Shown here: positions 53,966-63,593 of the stretch, in pieces | Layout of the letters: every line of letters begins with the position of its first letter | Numbering within the stretch: position 1 is the first letter of the stretch | Assembly: GCA_018398585.1 (NCBI GenBank) | Contig: JAGTTD010000006.1 | Location: forward strand, 7,788,501-7,852,500 | Source: Simmondsia chinensis | Taxonomy: Eukaryota; Streptophyta; Magnoliopsida; Caryophyllales; Simmondsiaceae | Length of the DNA: 64,000 bases | Direction of reading: 5' to 3' | Program-made: the position numbers and the translations under genes | Notes under the pieces: model-generated | Told to the model about the DNA's origin: nothing | What the model saw: only the letters and a program-made list of their open reading frames with translations | The model's database searches: none

Positions 53966-54127
53966 TACAAACCTAAGGAAGTTGAGGAACTCCAGAGCAG
54001 AATTGACGAATTCCAGAGCTAGGGTGGCGAACTTGAGACGTCTCTTTTGGAGAAGGAGCACAGGTCCAGTACTGAAGGAGACTGGAGTCTTTTTTGCTAT
54101 GTTTTTAATATGCTTGATTTAGACTAG
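53966..54127 (+). pseudogene. Remnant antisense ORF with coiled-coil text
   Basis: A plus-strand frame, opposite to the element, reads EVEELQSRIDEF, a TAG, then GGELETSLLEKEHRSSTEGD and CYVFNMLDLD before its stop. The Leu/Glu/Arg heptad-like pattern suggests a coiled coil. Position just inside the 3' LTR and opposite orientation match the antisense ORFs reported for Tat/Ogre elements. The part upstream of 53966 is not readable, and function is unknown. Confidence 0.4.
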
Positions 54128-54129
54128 CT

Positions 54130-54689
54130 TTTTGTCTTTTTATTTGTTTTAGAAGGTGTTTTTGCTTGGGATGACTATTTGTAAGTTTTTGAATAAGCCA
54201 AATGGTGATTTTTGTATAGTACTTAACACTTGCATGTTTTTGTTGTAATATTGATGGCTAGCCTGTATGCTGTGTATGTCCCTGTATAGTGTCTTTTGAC
54301 CCTTTGCCTCATTGAATCATGATGATCAGCCCCCAGTCATGGGCTGAGGTGGTGAGCAAGTGTTATCTTTGGTTTTGATATTTTTGGACTTTTTGTTTTT
54401 GTATTTAGCGTTCAACTCTGGAATAGATATCTTGAATGGTAGTTCTTGTAGGCGTTTTTAGTATCTTTTTAATTGGCTTGCAATGTTTCATGTCTCTGTT
54501 AAGGTGTGATAATCATGAGCTACCTTGTACGCGCCAGCTATGAGGCTTCTTTATATGGATATTGCTAGGGTTTTTGCTTGTGATGCGGATAATAGCTTGC
54601 AATTTTCTGCGTTTTAAAGATTGCAGTTGTTTCTGTGTTATAGATTTGTAAAGTGTTAGCTTTTTCTCTTTAGGGGTTGGCTAGGTTAT
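54130..54689. other. T-rich noncoding stretch of the Tat-like element
   Basis: Between the antisense frame and the tandem array. Contains CAGCCCCCAGTCATGGGCTG near 54331, a short palindrome-like CAGCCC/GGGCTG motif of the type repeated further right. Nothing else recognised. Confidence 0.5.
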
Positions 54690-55930
54690 GAAGGGTCGAC
54701 CCCCAATGTTAGATGGGGACGCAAACAAATCGCGAGCTCTCACGTTAGGTGAAAGTTACCGCCCCGAGTACTTCGTACTCCCATTTCAATTGGAGCAAAA
54801 ACAACCATCAGCCTCGGTGTTAAAGGGGACTCAAATAACCGCGGGCTTTTACGTTATGTGAGAGTTACCTCACCCGAATACTCCGTGCGCCCATTTCAAT
54901 TGGAGTAAAAACAACCACCAGCCCCTGGTGTTAGAGGGGACTCAAATAACCGCGGGCTTTTACGTTATGTAAGAGTTACCGTGCCCGAATACTCCGTGCT
55001 GTCATTTCAATTTGAGCAAAAACAACCGCCAGCCCCCAGTGTTAGAGGGAACTCAAATAACTGCAGGCTTTTACGTTATGCAAGAGTTACCGCTCCCAAA
55101 TACTTTGTGCTCCCATTTCAATTAGAGCAAAAACAACTGCCAGCCCCAGTGTTAGAGGGGACTCGAATAAACGCGGGCTATTATGTTATGTGAGAGTTAC
55201 CACGTCCGAATACTCCGTGCTTCCATTTCAATTGGAGCAAAAACAACCTCCGGCCCCGGTGTTAGAGGGGACTCAAATAACCGTGGGATTTTTCGTTAAA
55301 TAAGAGTTACAGTGCCCGAATACTCCGTGCTCCCATTTCAATTGGAGCAAAAACAACTGCCAATCCTCGGTGTTAGAGGGGACTTAAATAACTGCGGGCT
55401 TTTACGTTATGCAAGAGTTACCGTGCTCGAATACTTCATGCTCCCATTTCAATTGGAGCAAAAACAATCATCCGCCCCGATGTTAGGTAGGGCATAGATA
55501 ACTGCGGACCTTCACGTTAGGTGAAGGCTTACTGCGCCCGAATACTCTATGCTTCCATTTCAATTAGAGAAAAAACAACCGCCAGCCCCCGATATTAGAC
55601 GGGACATAGATAACCACGGACCTTCATGTTAGGTGAAGGCTTACCACGCCCGAATACTCTGTGCTCCCATTTTAATTGGAGCAAAAACAATTGCCCACCC
55701 CGATGTTAGGTGGGGCATAGATAACCGCGGACCTTCACATTAGGTGACGGCTTACGGTGCCCGAATACTCCGTGCTCCCATTTCAATTGGAGCAAAAATA
55801 ACCACCAGCCCCCGGTGTTAAAGGGGCCATAGATTTCCGCGGACCTTCCCGTTGGGAGAAGGCTTCTCGCGCCTTAATACTCCTTGCTCCCATTTCAATT
55901 GGAGCAAAAACAACCGCCAGCCCTTGGCGT
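54690..55930. repeat. Tandem array, 11 units of 110-112 bp
   Basis: The anchor CATTTCAATTGGAGCAAAAA recurs (with changes) at 54782, 54892, 55003, 55114, 55224, 55334, 55445, 55556, 55668, 55779 and 55891, spaced 110-112 bp. Two sequence types are visible: most early spacers carry GGCTTTTACGTTATGTGAGAG; the later ones carry GGACCTTCACGTTAGGTGAAG. Every unit ends near a CAGCCCC motif. There is no coding frame. Confidence 0.95.
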
Positions 55931-55949
55931 TAGAGGGGGCACAGTATGC

Positions 55950-56120
55950 CTACCTGAGAAAGGACTTATGGCACAAGCATCTCTTACCTGCCTGAGAAGG
56001 ACTTACGGCTCGACTAAAGATTGCCAGCCTGAGAAGGGCTTACCGCGTAAATATGTCTTACCCGCCTGAGAAGGGCTTACGGCTCGACTAAATATTGCTT
56101 GCCTGAGAAGGGCTTATGGC
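55950..56120. repeat. Short tandem repeat, 5 units of 35-38 bp
   Basis: CCTGAGAAGGGCTTACGGC and variants start near 55954, 55991, 56028, 56066 and 56101. Confidence 0.85.
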
Positions 56121-56279
56121 TCCCATATCTCCAAGCTCTATATGCTGCTTGGAGCAAATCCCTACATCAGCCCCGGTATCAATGGGATATACACCATCGC
56201 AGACTCCCGATAATATTGGGAGTCTACCGCGAATAACAATTTCAGCCCCCGCCCCCCAGTCCGGGGCTGGATTAACACG

Positions 56280-56520
56280 GATCACATAAAAGAAACACTC
56301 ATGTAATTCACGTAAATCACATAAATCACATCAAGAAACATAAATTATATAGAGAACATTAAGCCCCAAGCCCTCGGCTAGGGACTAGGTTAAACATAAA
56401 TCACACAAGAAACGTAAATCATATAGAGAACGTAAAGTCCCCAGCCCCCAGCTAGGGACTGGGTTGAACCTAAATTACATAAAAAAAGTTAAGGGCCCCA
56501 GCCCCCGGTTGGGTTGTAAC
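56280..56520. repeat. Imperfect repeats around CAGCCCCC and TAAATCACAT
   Basis: Three blocks of roughly 75 bp, each combining a TAAATCACAT/TATAGAGAAC part and a CAGCCCCCGGCTAGGGACT-like part. Confidence 0.75.
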
Positions 56521-57357
56521 GGGGAAAAATAATATAACTTTGCCACTAGTTGTCACTTGTGAATACGGCTACCAATCATCACTGATAAATGGTATATTCC
56601 GTAGTTGTCAAGAGTCAGTCTGAATGGGCATTCTATTTGGGTGTATAAAACCGCTAACAAGAATGCGATTGCGCGTTTGTTAATGAGCATACCTTGTGGC
56701 TTACGCATGCCTCATTAAAAAGTGGGAGATTTTATTAGGCACCAAGGGGTGCCTTGTAAGTGTATAGAATGGCGTGCCTTTCGCACTGTGAAGGTAGGGG
56801 TCTTTTGAGGTTTCATCCTTAGCTCTAGGAGTATTAGCCTCTTTATTGGAGAGCGAATAAGCCAAGATGAGTGTCCTGAGTGATTCAGTGCTACCTGTGT
56901 GGGCAGTAGTACCCGGATGAGCAGCTTGGCAGTAGTGCCTAGTTGCGCCTTTTGGCGGAACCGCTTAGTCAAAAATAAAAGGGGTGACAACGAGGTATAT
57001 TGGGGTCACTGCACAGCCGGCCCAATGGGCTGTAACACCTAGGTAAAGTGGATAGTGCAGAGCCAAGTTCACCGGCGAGGCTTGGTTAAAACCAAAGTCT
57101 AATTGGCCTCGTTGTTGATCCTAATGGGTTGTTTAAGTTTGTTGGTGATGGATTTTACTTCGCCTCTGGTGAGCTACTCGTTTAAGGAGTTGGCGAAGCT
57201 ATCTGGCCAAGCGCATAGGCGGTTGTAACTGGTCAAGCTTGTGGGTGCAGCCAAGTTTCTAAGCAGTGCGCCAGGCTAACATTGTTAAACTCGTTTTGTG
57301 GAGGCTTAAGCCTTAGATTAGCGGTAGAGTTCCTACTAGCGAGTTTCCACCACATTC
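56521..57357 (-). other. Noncoding leader of the Tat-like element
   Basis: Between the repeat zone and the primer site. No gag similarity in any frame; stops are frequent. Confidence 0.5.
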
Positions 57358-57376
57358 AATTGTTGGTGGCGCCAAA
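57358..57376 (-). other. Tat-like element primer binding site (probable)
   Basis: Minus-strand TTTGGCGCCACCAACA follows an LTR end TATCCA. A TTTGGCGCC-type primer site is common in Athila/Tat-type Gypsy elements, in contrast to TGGTATCAGAGC. Confidence 0.55.
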
Positions 57377-58245
57377 TGGATATGGTCGGTTACGAGCTGT
57401 GGCGTTGTGAATTAACATTGGCACCATTTTGGCATTCGCCTAGCTCAGTGGTGACGGCGTTATTATTGAAGGGAACCCTGGAGGGGGTTACCCTTGTGTT
57501 GGGCGGTAATCTTCCTCCTAGCTCAAATTTTACATTATTTGGGTCGCTATTGGGTTACGGATCCTGCCGCCTTAACATATAACGGTGCCTTATGCCAATT
57601 TAATTGTTGTTACTGATGTATGGGTTAGTGTTTTAACAAAGCTAGGATTTTGAAATTTCAAAACGGAATAACAATAGCATTTGGTTCCTTATTTTTTTAT
57701 TTTATTACAGCTACTATTATTTTACTTTGTTTTACCTTCTTTGGCCCTTGGCCGTGACAAGTTCAGGTATTACTGTTTAGGGCTTAAAAAGAACTTAGTG
57801 GACGGTGTCTAAGGATCGGTATTGGGCCTAAGGTAAACGCCAATGTTCCTTGTCAAAACCTAATCCAAGCGCCCATACCCCCTAAAAGATAAATTACCTG
57901 AAACGGGTACCGCAGCCCCCAGCTATATGAGGGTCTTAGGCGTCTTGCAGGAGGTACCAGGTTAAACGCTAGCAAGCTATCTTTCCCACAAACGGTGCCT
58001 TTGTTTCGATTAAATTTGGTTTAGTCAGTGAGCTAGACCCAAACGCCCCGAGTAACAAATATTTGTAGGTTCTAGATGAGAGTGAGACTCAACCATCACT
58101 TGAGAAAGCAGCCGCTGACGCGCTTAACCCGTCTCCCTGGTTCGGCGAGGTGGTTGCTGGTGGCGAGGTGGCCGGAGAGGGAAGAGAGGAGAGAGAAAAG
58201 GGAGGAGTTTATTGGGGAGTTGTTGTTGAGAGAAAGGAAGAGGTT

Positions 58246-58550
58246 GGTATTTATAGGGAAGGAGGGGGTATGAGATGAGTGTTGATTAGCTGAGAGGGGT
58301 GGTGCCCGGGGGGTACCGGCGTGGGTGAGAGGAGAGGCGGTAGCAGGGTGGTGACGGTATGGTGGCACCGGCTAGGTAAGGAGGCGGTATCGGGAGAGAG
58401 AGGAGAGGACCAGAGGAGAGAGAGGAGGTCGGCGGTACCGCCCTGGTGGGGGAGACGGCAGTATCGGTGTGGTGGTCTGAGCAGTACTGGGAGAGAGAGG
58501 GAGAATTGGAGGAGAGAGAGAGGAGGTCGGCGGTACCGGGAGAGAGGAGA
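58246..58550 (-). promoter_or_regulatory. Tat-like LTR promoter: TATA box and GTAC palindromes
   Basis: Minus CCTATAAATA near 58247-58256. Upstream in the minus direction are GTACC sites near 58315, 58435 and 58534 and a GTACTGG near 58482; more follow at 63300-63455 beyond the Copia-5 insertion. The arrangement repeats that of the gag-only element LTRs. Confidence 0.5.
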
Positions 58551-58562
58551 AGACATGGGGGA

Positions 58563-58845
58563 TGTTGAGTAAAATGCTCCAAAATTGTAGGAGTGGTTCC
58601 TCATTTTTAGTAAACAGTGGGTAGTTTCCTTTTTTCTGGGTAAATCAGCATTTGTTATGTGTAGACTTTTTCTGTTAAGCAGTGTTTTGTTTAGTGGGCC
58701 ATGTTTACCCACTTCCTTTTTTAATTGCATGTTTTTAGCTAATTTCAGTTTGTTGTAAGCCTATTAAGTGGGCATTGGACGTTGTGCTTTATGCATTGAA
58801 TAGCAAAAGCCTTTATTTTATTTTGCCTCTACTTAATTTTCAATA
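58563..58845 (+). repeat. Copia-5 5' LTR (283 bp)
   Basis: TGTTGAGTAAAATG to TTTTCAATA; the terminal CA has mutated to TA. Confidence 0.95.
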
Positions 58846-58849
58846 ATTT

Positions 58850-58861
58850 TGATATCAGAGC
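58850..58861 (+). other. Copia-5 primer binding site
   Basis: TGATATCAGAGC, one base from the initiator-Met complement, 4 bp after the LTR. Confidence 0.88.
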
Positions 58862-59006
58862 TAGGTTTGGTCTTTTTACTTGGAAAAAGGGTAAAGTAAG
58901 AGAGAGGGATAAAACTTGAGTGTTGAAGAGCAAAACACAAAAGTTTAAAATGGCAAAATCCAACTGAGTGCAAACACAAAGTGAGAGAAAGTGTCATTCA
59001 ACTTCC

Positions 59007-59852
59007 ATGGCAGCAAATGGTACTCAATCCTTTTCTCATACCCTTATTCCAATTTTTAAAGGGCAAAATTATCACTTTTGGAGTCTTAAAATGAAGACCC
59101 TCTTCAAGTCTCAAGAACTATGGGACTTGGTGGAAAACGGGTATCAAGACTCGGATGCTGATGAGCAGCGGCTGAAGGAAAATTGCAAAAAGGATGCTAA
59201 GGCACTGTTTTTCATCCAACAGGCTCTTGATGAAGAGATATTCCCCAGAATTGCAGCAGCTGGCACTTCCAAAGAGGCATGGGAGATTATGAAGCAAGAA
59301 TATTTGGGTGACAAAAAGGTAATTGCTGGGAAATTGCAAACCCTTCATCGTGATTTTGAAACTTTGGCCATGAAGAACAATGAATCTGTTCAACTTTACT
59401 TATCAAGAGTATCTTCAATTGTCAATCATATGAAGTCATATGGTGAGAAAATTGGTGATGAGGTTGTAGTGGCTAAAGTTCTGAGAAATCTAACCCCCAA
59501 ATTTGAGCATGTTGTTGCTGCAATTGAAGAATCTAGGGATTTATCCAACTATTCTTTTGATGAATTATTGAGTTACTTGTTAGCTCATGAAGATAGGCTA
59601 AATAGGAACCATGAGAAAGTTGAAGACAAGGCATTTCAGGTGAAGGGGGAGCCTTCCTATAAGGGGAAGACAAAATATTTAGCTGAACGAGGACGAGGCA
59701 GAGGCGGTTTCCGCGGTCAAGGTCATGTCAGAGGCCAAGGAAAAAGTCAGTCTGGTGATCAACGTCAGTCTAATAGCAACATTCAGTGCCACTTTTGCAA
59801 AAAGCTTGGCCATAAAGAAGCTGATTGCTGGAGTAAGCAAAGGAATGAGTAG
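59007..59852 (+). CDS. gag: Copia-5 gag
   Basis: Open frame of 281 codons from ATG 59007 (MAANGTQSFSHTLIPIFKGQ) to a TAG at 59850. I chose this ATG because the capsid domain follows it directly; the frame is open a further 39 bp upstream. UBN2-type capsid: NYHFWSLKMKTLFKSQELWD, AWEIMKQEYLGDKKVIAGKL, RNLTPKFEHVVAAIEESRDL. An Arg/Gly-rich stretch (RGRGRGGFRGQGH) precedes the CCHC zinc knuckle CHFCKKLGHKEADC near the end. It would bind element RNA. The TAG separates it from the downstream polyprotein, which stays in the same frame. Confidence 0.92.
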   Translation: MAANGTQSFSHTLIPIFKGQNYHFWSLKMKTLFKSQELWDLVENGYQDSDADEQRLKENCKKDAKALFFIQQALDEEIFPRIAAAGTSKEAWEIMKQEYLGDKKVIAGKLQTLHRDFETLAMKNNESVQLYLSRVSSIVNHMKSYGEKIGDEVVVAKVLRNLTPKFEHVVAAIEESRDLSNYSFDELLSYLLAHEDRLNRNHEKVEDKAFQVKGEPSYKGKTKYLAERGRGRGGFRGQGHVRGQGKSQSGDQRQSNSNIQCHFCKKLGHKEADCWSKQRNE

Positions 59853-60290
59853 AAGCAAGCCAATTTCACGGAGCAAGTAGAAGAAGAGAGTAAGCTTTTT
59901 ATGGCTCATTCTCCTATCAATGGTGTGTCGAATGGAGTTTGGTTCATAGATAGCGGCTGCTCCAATCACATGTCAGGAGCTAAGTCATTGTTTAAGGACC
60001 TGGACGAGTCACAGAAAACCGAAGTTCGGCTTGGAGACAACAAGCAGATTTAGGTCGAAGGGAAAGGTACAATTGCCATCAAGACCTCACAAGGTAATGT
60101 TAAACTCCTTCATGATGTGCAATATGTTCCTAGTTTGGCTCATAACTTATTGAGTGTGGGGCAATTGATGAATGGTGGATATTCAATTTTATTTGAAGAT
60201 GGTTCTTGTTCAATTCAAGAGAAAAAAACTAGCTAGACTGTTGTTTCTATCCCTATGGCACAAAATAAAATGTTTCCGCTAGAAGTTTCA
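59853..60290 (+). pseudogene. Copia-5 protease
   Basis: GVWFIDSGCSNHMSGAKSLF (about 59934) holds the aspartic protease Asp-Ser-Gly intact, followed by VRLGDNKQI, a TAG at 60051, GKGTIAIKTSQGNVKLLHDV and HNLLSVGQLMNGGYSILFED. A second TAG is at 60234. It would cleave the polyprotein into gag, integrase and RT. Confidence 0.88.
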
Positions 60291-61260
60291 AGTGTGGAAA
60301 AATATGCCTTGATTGCTAGAATCAATGATGAAAAAATGTGGCATTTGCGTTATGGGCATCTGAATGTGAATGGGCTGAAACTGTTGAATAAGAAAACTAT
60401 GGTTGTTGGGTTACCAAAAATTGAGGCTCTTGATTTTTGTGAAGGATGTATCTACGGAAAGCAAAGTAGAAATTCCTTTCCAGTAGATAAGTCTTGGAGG
60501 GCTCGGAGTTGTCTTGAATTGGTACATGCTGATTTGTGTGGGCCAATACGTACTGAGTCCTTTGGTGGGAGTCAATATTTTCTGTTATTTACTAATGATT
60601 ATAATCGTATGCACTGGGTATATTTCTTGAAAAACAAGTCAGAAACTTTTGAAAATTTCAAGAAATTCAAAGCGTTAGTGGAGAAGGAGAGTGGGTGTTG
60701 CATAAAGGTTCTCCGTTCGGATAGAGGTGGTGAATTTACCTCTAACGAATTTAATGTCTTTTGTGAGGAAAATGGAATTCGCAGGGAACTCACTGCACCA
60801 TACACTCCAGAGCAGAACGGGGTAGCTGAGCCAAAAAATCGGACGGTAGTTGAAATGGCCAAAAGCATGATGAAAGCAAGCAGTCTTCCAAATGAATATT
60901 GGGTAGAAGGAGTAGCAACCGCGGTGTATCTTCAGAATATTTCACCTACAAAAGCTGTCCTTAACCGAACACCATATGAAGCTTGGAAGGGTTGGAAGCC
61001 ACGGGTAAGCCACTTGAAAATTTTTGGTTAGCTTTGCTTTGGTAAAATCTCCCTCTTGCCACAAACTTGATAAAAATTCTGAAAAATGCATTTTTGTTGG
61101 CTATAGTCCTCAATCCAAAGCATATAGGCTGTATAATCCTGTAAGTGGCAAAATGATTATAAGCAGGGATGTAATTTTCAATGAAGAAGACAAGTCGATT
61201 TGGAGTGATAGCAAAGGTGAGCAAGCTCAAGTTCCAACAGACTATGAAGATGCTTCAGCT
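60291..61260 (+). pseudogene. Copia-5 integrase
   Basis: HHCC zinc region: MWHLRYGHLNVNGLK to CEGCIYGKQ. Catalytic core: LVHADLCGPI (Asp), LRSDRGGEFTSNEF (Asp), QNGVAEPKNRTV (Glu), so the DDE triad is complete. YEAWKGWKPRVSHLKIFG ends the first frame at 61031; a frameshift with loss of a few codons follows, and the C-terminal domain continues from 61024 in the next frame with SEKCIFVGYSPQSKAYRLYN and SRDVIFNEE. The frame is open from 60255 to 61031. Confidence 0.92.
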
Positions 61261-62300
61261 AATGAAACAACGATCCCAGAACCAGTATGTCCTCGTGCTT
61301 CTTCATCAGGTGATAGTAGCTCAACAAGCACTCAGTCATCACCAAGCAGCTCTGACAGTAGCTGTCCAACGACTCCAGCCAGCCATTACTCCTCACCTTC
61401 CAGCTCAAAAAAATTCCGATCCTTGAAGGAAATTTATGAAACTTGCAGCTTTGCTTTAAATGTTTCAGATCCTACAAATTATGATGAAGCAGCAGAAAGC
61501 CAAGTTTGGCAAGATGCAATGATCGAGGAGATGCAGGCCATTAAAAAAAATGAGACCTGGTAGTTGGTCGATGCACCTGAAGGGAAGAATGTCATCGGGC
61601 TCAAATGGGTGTTTAGAACAAAGTATCATGCTGATGGCAGTATACAGAAGCACAAAGCTCGCCTTGTTGCAAAAGGGTAGGCTCAACAGCAAGGCATCAA
61701 CTTCGAAGAAACGTTCTCTCCTGTGACTCGTTTTGAAACGGTGAGAACTATCTTAGCTCTTGCTGCTCAACTCAATTGGCCAGTGTACCAGTTTGATGTG
61801 AAATCTGCCTTCCTGAATGGCAAATTGGAAGAAGAAGCCTATGTTGCTCAACTTGAAGGTTATGCTGTTAATGGTAAGGAAAGCAAGGTGTACAGGTTAA
61901 AGAAGGCTTTATATGGCCTAAAGCAAGCCCCGCAAGAGTGGTACAGCAAAATTGACTCTTATTTCCAGGGAAACGGGTTTGAAAGGAGCAAAAATGAGCC
62001 AACCCTCTATGTGAAGAAGCGAGGTAAAACTGACCTTTTGGTAGTGTGTCTTTATGTTGATGATATGATTTATATGGGCTCTTGTGAATCTCTTGTTGCT
62101 AAATTTAAATCTTCCATGATGAAAAAGTTTGAAATGTCAGACTTGGGGTTGTTGCATTATTTTCTTGGTCTTGAGGTGAAACAAAGTTTAGATGGGATTT
62201 TTATTTCGCAAAGAAAATATGCAACTGATCTTCTTAAGAGATTCAATATGTTGGGTTGTAAGATAGCTTCCACACCCATGAATGTGAATGAGAATCTCAT
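61261..62300 (+). pseudogene. Copia-5 reverse transcriptase
   Basis: After a Ser-rich linker: ESQVWQDAMIEEMQAIKKNE, TW then TAG (61561), [27 protein letters not shown] then TAG (61678), FEETFSPVTRFETVRTI, VYQFDVKSAFLNGKL, ALYGLKQAPQEWYSKIDSYF, VVCLYVDDMIYMGSC (catalytic Asp pair intact) and LLHYFLGLEVKQSL. Length and all seven motif blocks are normal. Only the two stops, both TAG, prevent translation. Confidence 0.93.
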
Positions 62301-62960
62301 AGCTGATGATGGTACGGGTATGGCAAATGCGAGATGTTTTAGAAGCATGGTTGGTGGTCTGAATTATTTATCTCACACAAGGCCTGACATAGCATTTTCT
62401 GTCAGCGTGGTTTCCAGATTTATGCATAACCCAACAAAGCATCATTTTGGGGCAGTGAAGCGAATCCTACGATATGTTGCCGGAACTGTTAACCTTGGAA
62501 TTTGGTACTCAAAAGTATCAGATTTTATATTATTTGGTTTTACTGACAGCGATTGGGCAGGTTGTTTGGATGATAGAAAGAGCACTTCCGGTTATGTTTT
62601 CTCCCTTGGCTCGGGTGCTATTTCATGGAGTTCAAAGAAGCAAGAGATCGTTGCCTTGTCATCATCGGAAGCTGAATATGTCGCTGCAAAGGCATCAGCT
62701 TGTCAAGCGGTTTGGTTAAGGAGGTTACTAGCTGATCTTCTTCAAGAGCAAACTACTGCAATGGAAATTTTTTGTGGTAACATAGCAACGATTGCTATGA
62801 CAAAGAATTCAGCATGTCATAGTAGGACAAAGCACATTGATATTCGGTATCATTTCATTCGTAATCTGGTTGCAAGTGGATGAATAGCTCTGAAGCACTG
62901 TGGCACAAATGAGCAAGCAGCAGACATTCTTACAAAGTCTCTTCCGTGTGGCAAGCATGA
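62301..62960 (+). pseudogene. Copia-5 RNase H
   Basis: RSMVGGLNYLSHTRPDIAF, AVKRILRYVAGTVNLGIWYS, GFTDSDWAGCLDDRKSTSGY, ISWSSKKQEIVALSSSEAEY and FCGNIATIAMTKNSACH. The SDW and SEAEY catalytic regions are kept, while the last Asp block reads CGN rather than CDN. A TGA at 62881 interrupts before the closing ADILTKSLP text (about 62920). Confidence 0.92.
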
Positions 62961-62995
62961 TTACTTCAGGTTGCAGATGGGAGTAACAAATTTTG

Positions 62996-63008
62996 AAGCA
63001 AGGGGGAG
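62996..63008 (+). other. Copia-5 polypurine tract
   Basis: AAGCAAGGGGGAG abuts the 3' LTR. Confidence 0.9.
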
Positions 63009-63289
63009 TGTTGAGTAAAATGCTCCAAAATTGTAGGAGTGGTTCCTCATTTTTAGTAAATAGTGGGTAGTTCCTTTTTCTGGGTAAATCAGCATTTGTT
63101 ATGTGTTGACTTTTTCTGTTAAGCAGTATTTTCTTTAGTGGGTCATGTTTACCAACTTCCTTTTTTAATTGCATGTTTTTAGCTAATTTCAGTTTGCTGT
63201 AAGCCTATTTAATGGGCATTGGACATTGTGCTTTATGCATTGAATAGCAAAAGCCTTTATTTTAGTTTGCCTCTATTTAATTTCCAACA
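63009..63289 (+). repeat. Copia-5 3' LTR (281 bp)
   Basis: TGTTGAGTAAAATG to TTTCCAACA, both ends canonical. Confidence 0.95.
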
Positions 63290-63593
63290 GGGGAGGAGGG
63301 TACCGGGAGAGAGTGGAGAGAACCGGAGGATAGAGAGGGAGGAGGTCAGCGGTACCACCATGGTGGGGGAGATGGTTGTACCGGCGTGGTGGTCTGAGCG
63401 GTACCGGGAGGGAGAGGGAGAACCGGAGGAGGGAGAGAGGTGGTGGGCGGTACCGGGAGAGAGAGGGAGAACCGGAGGAGGGAGAATGAAAAGAGGGGTG
63501 AGGGTTCTTTTTGTTTTTTTGTGATTTTTTTATTATCTAATTTAATTTTGTTATTCCTTTTTAATATTGACCTGGTTATTTTTATTCTTAATA

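Larger units (their letters stand above)
58563..63289 (+). mobile_element. Copia-5: best-preserved Ty1/Copia element (4727 bp)
   Basis: LTRs of 283 and 281 bp, perfect GGGGA target duplications (58558-58562, 63290-63294), primer site, polypurine tract and gag-pro-int-RT-RNase H in order. The empty site exists at about 53586 in the sister LTR of its host. Size and motifs fit a Tork/Tnt1-like Copia. By eye the LTRs differ at about 14 substitutions and two 1-base indels. The polyprotein has six in-frame stops and a frameshift, so it is inactive, but the DDE triad and YVDD are intact. Confidence 0.95.
53383..63593 (-). mobile_element. Non-autonomous Gypsy element with Tat/Ogre-like layout
   Basis: A truncated left LTR (53383-53842) matches the right LTR (split by Copia-5). 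In the minus direction the order is: 5' LTR, a GGCGCC-type primer site (57358-57376), a noncoding leader, short tandem repeats, an 11-unit 110-112 bp array, a remnant antisense coding frame, polypurine tract, 3' LTR. No gag or pol is present. Antisense frames and tandem repeats upstream of the 3' LTR are known traits of the Tat/Ogre lineage, so this looks like a large derivative of that group. Assignment is by structure, not by protein. Confidence 0.65.
57377..63593 (-). repeat. Tat-like element right LTR (5' LTR, split by Copia-5)
   Basis: Plus-strand start TGGATATGG at 57377 is inferred from the primer site; the end ATTCTTAATA at 63593 aligns with TTTTTAACA at 53842. Without Copia-5 it is about 1.49 kb. 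57377-58075 would be the R/U5 part. Confidence 0.6.

Noticed and set aside
54690..55930. CRISPR-like array
   Set aside because: Units are head-to-tail repeats of the whole 110-112 bp with no unique spacers, in a plant retrotransposon.
57376..57582. 68-codon plus frame near the primer site
   Set aside because: No similarity; lies in the presumed R/U5 part of the Tat-like LTR.
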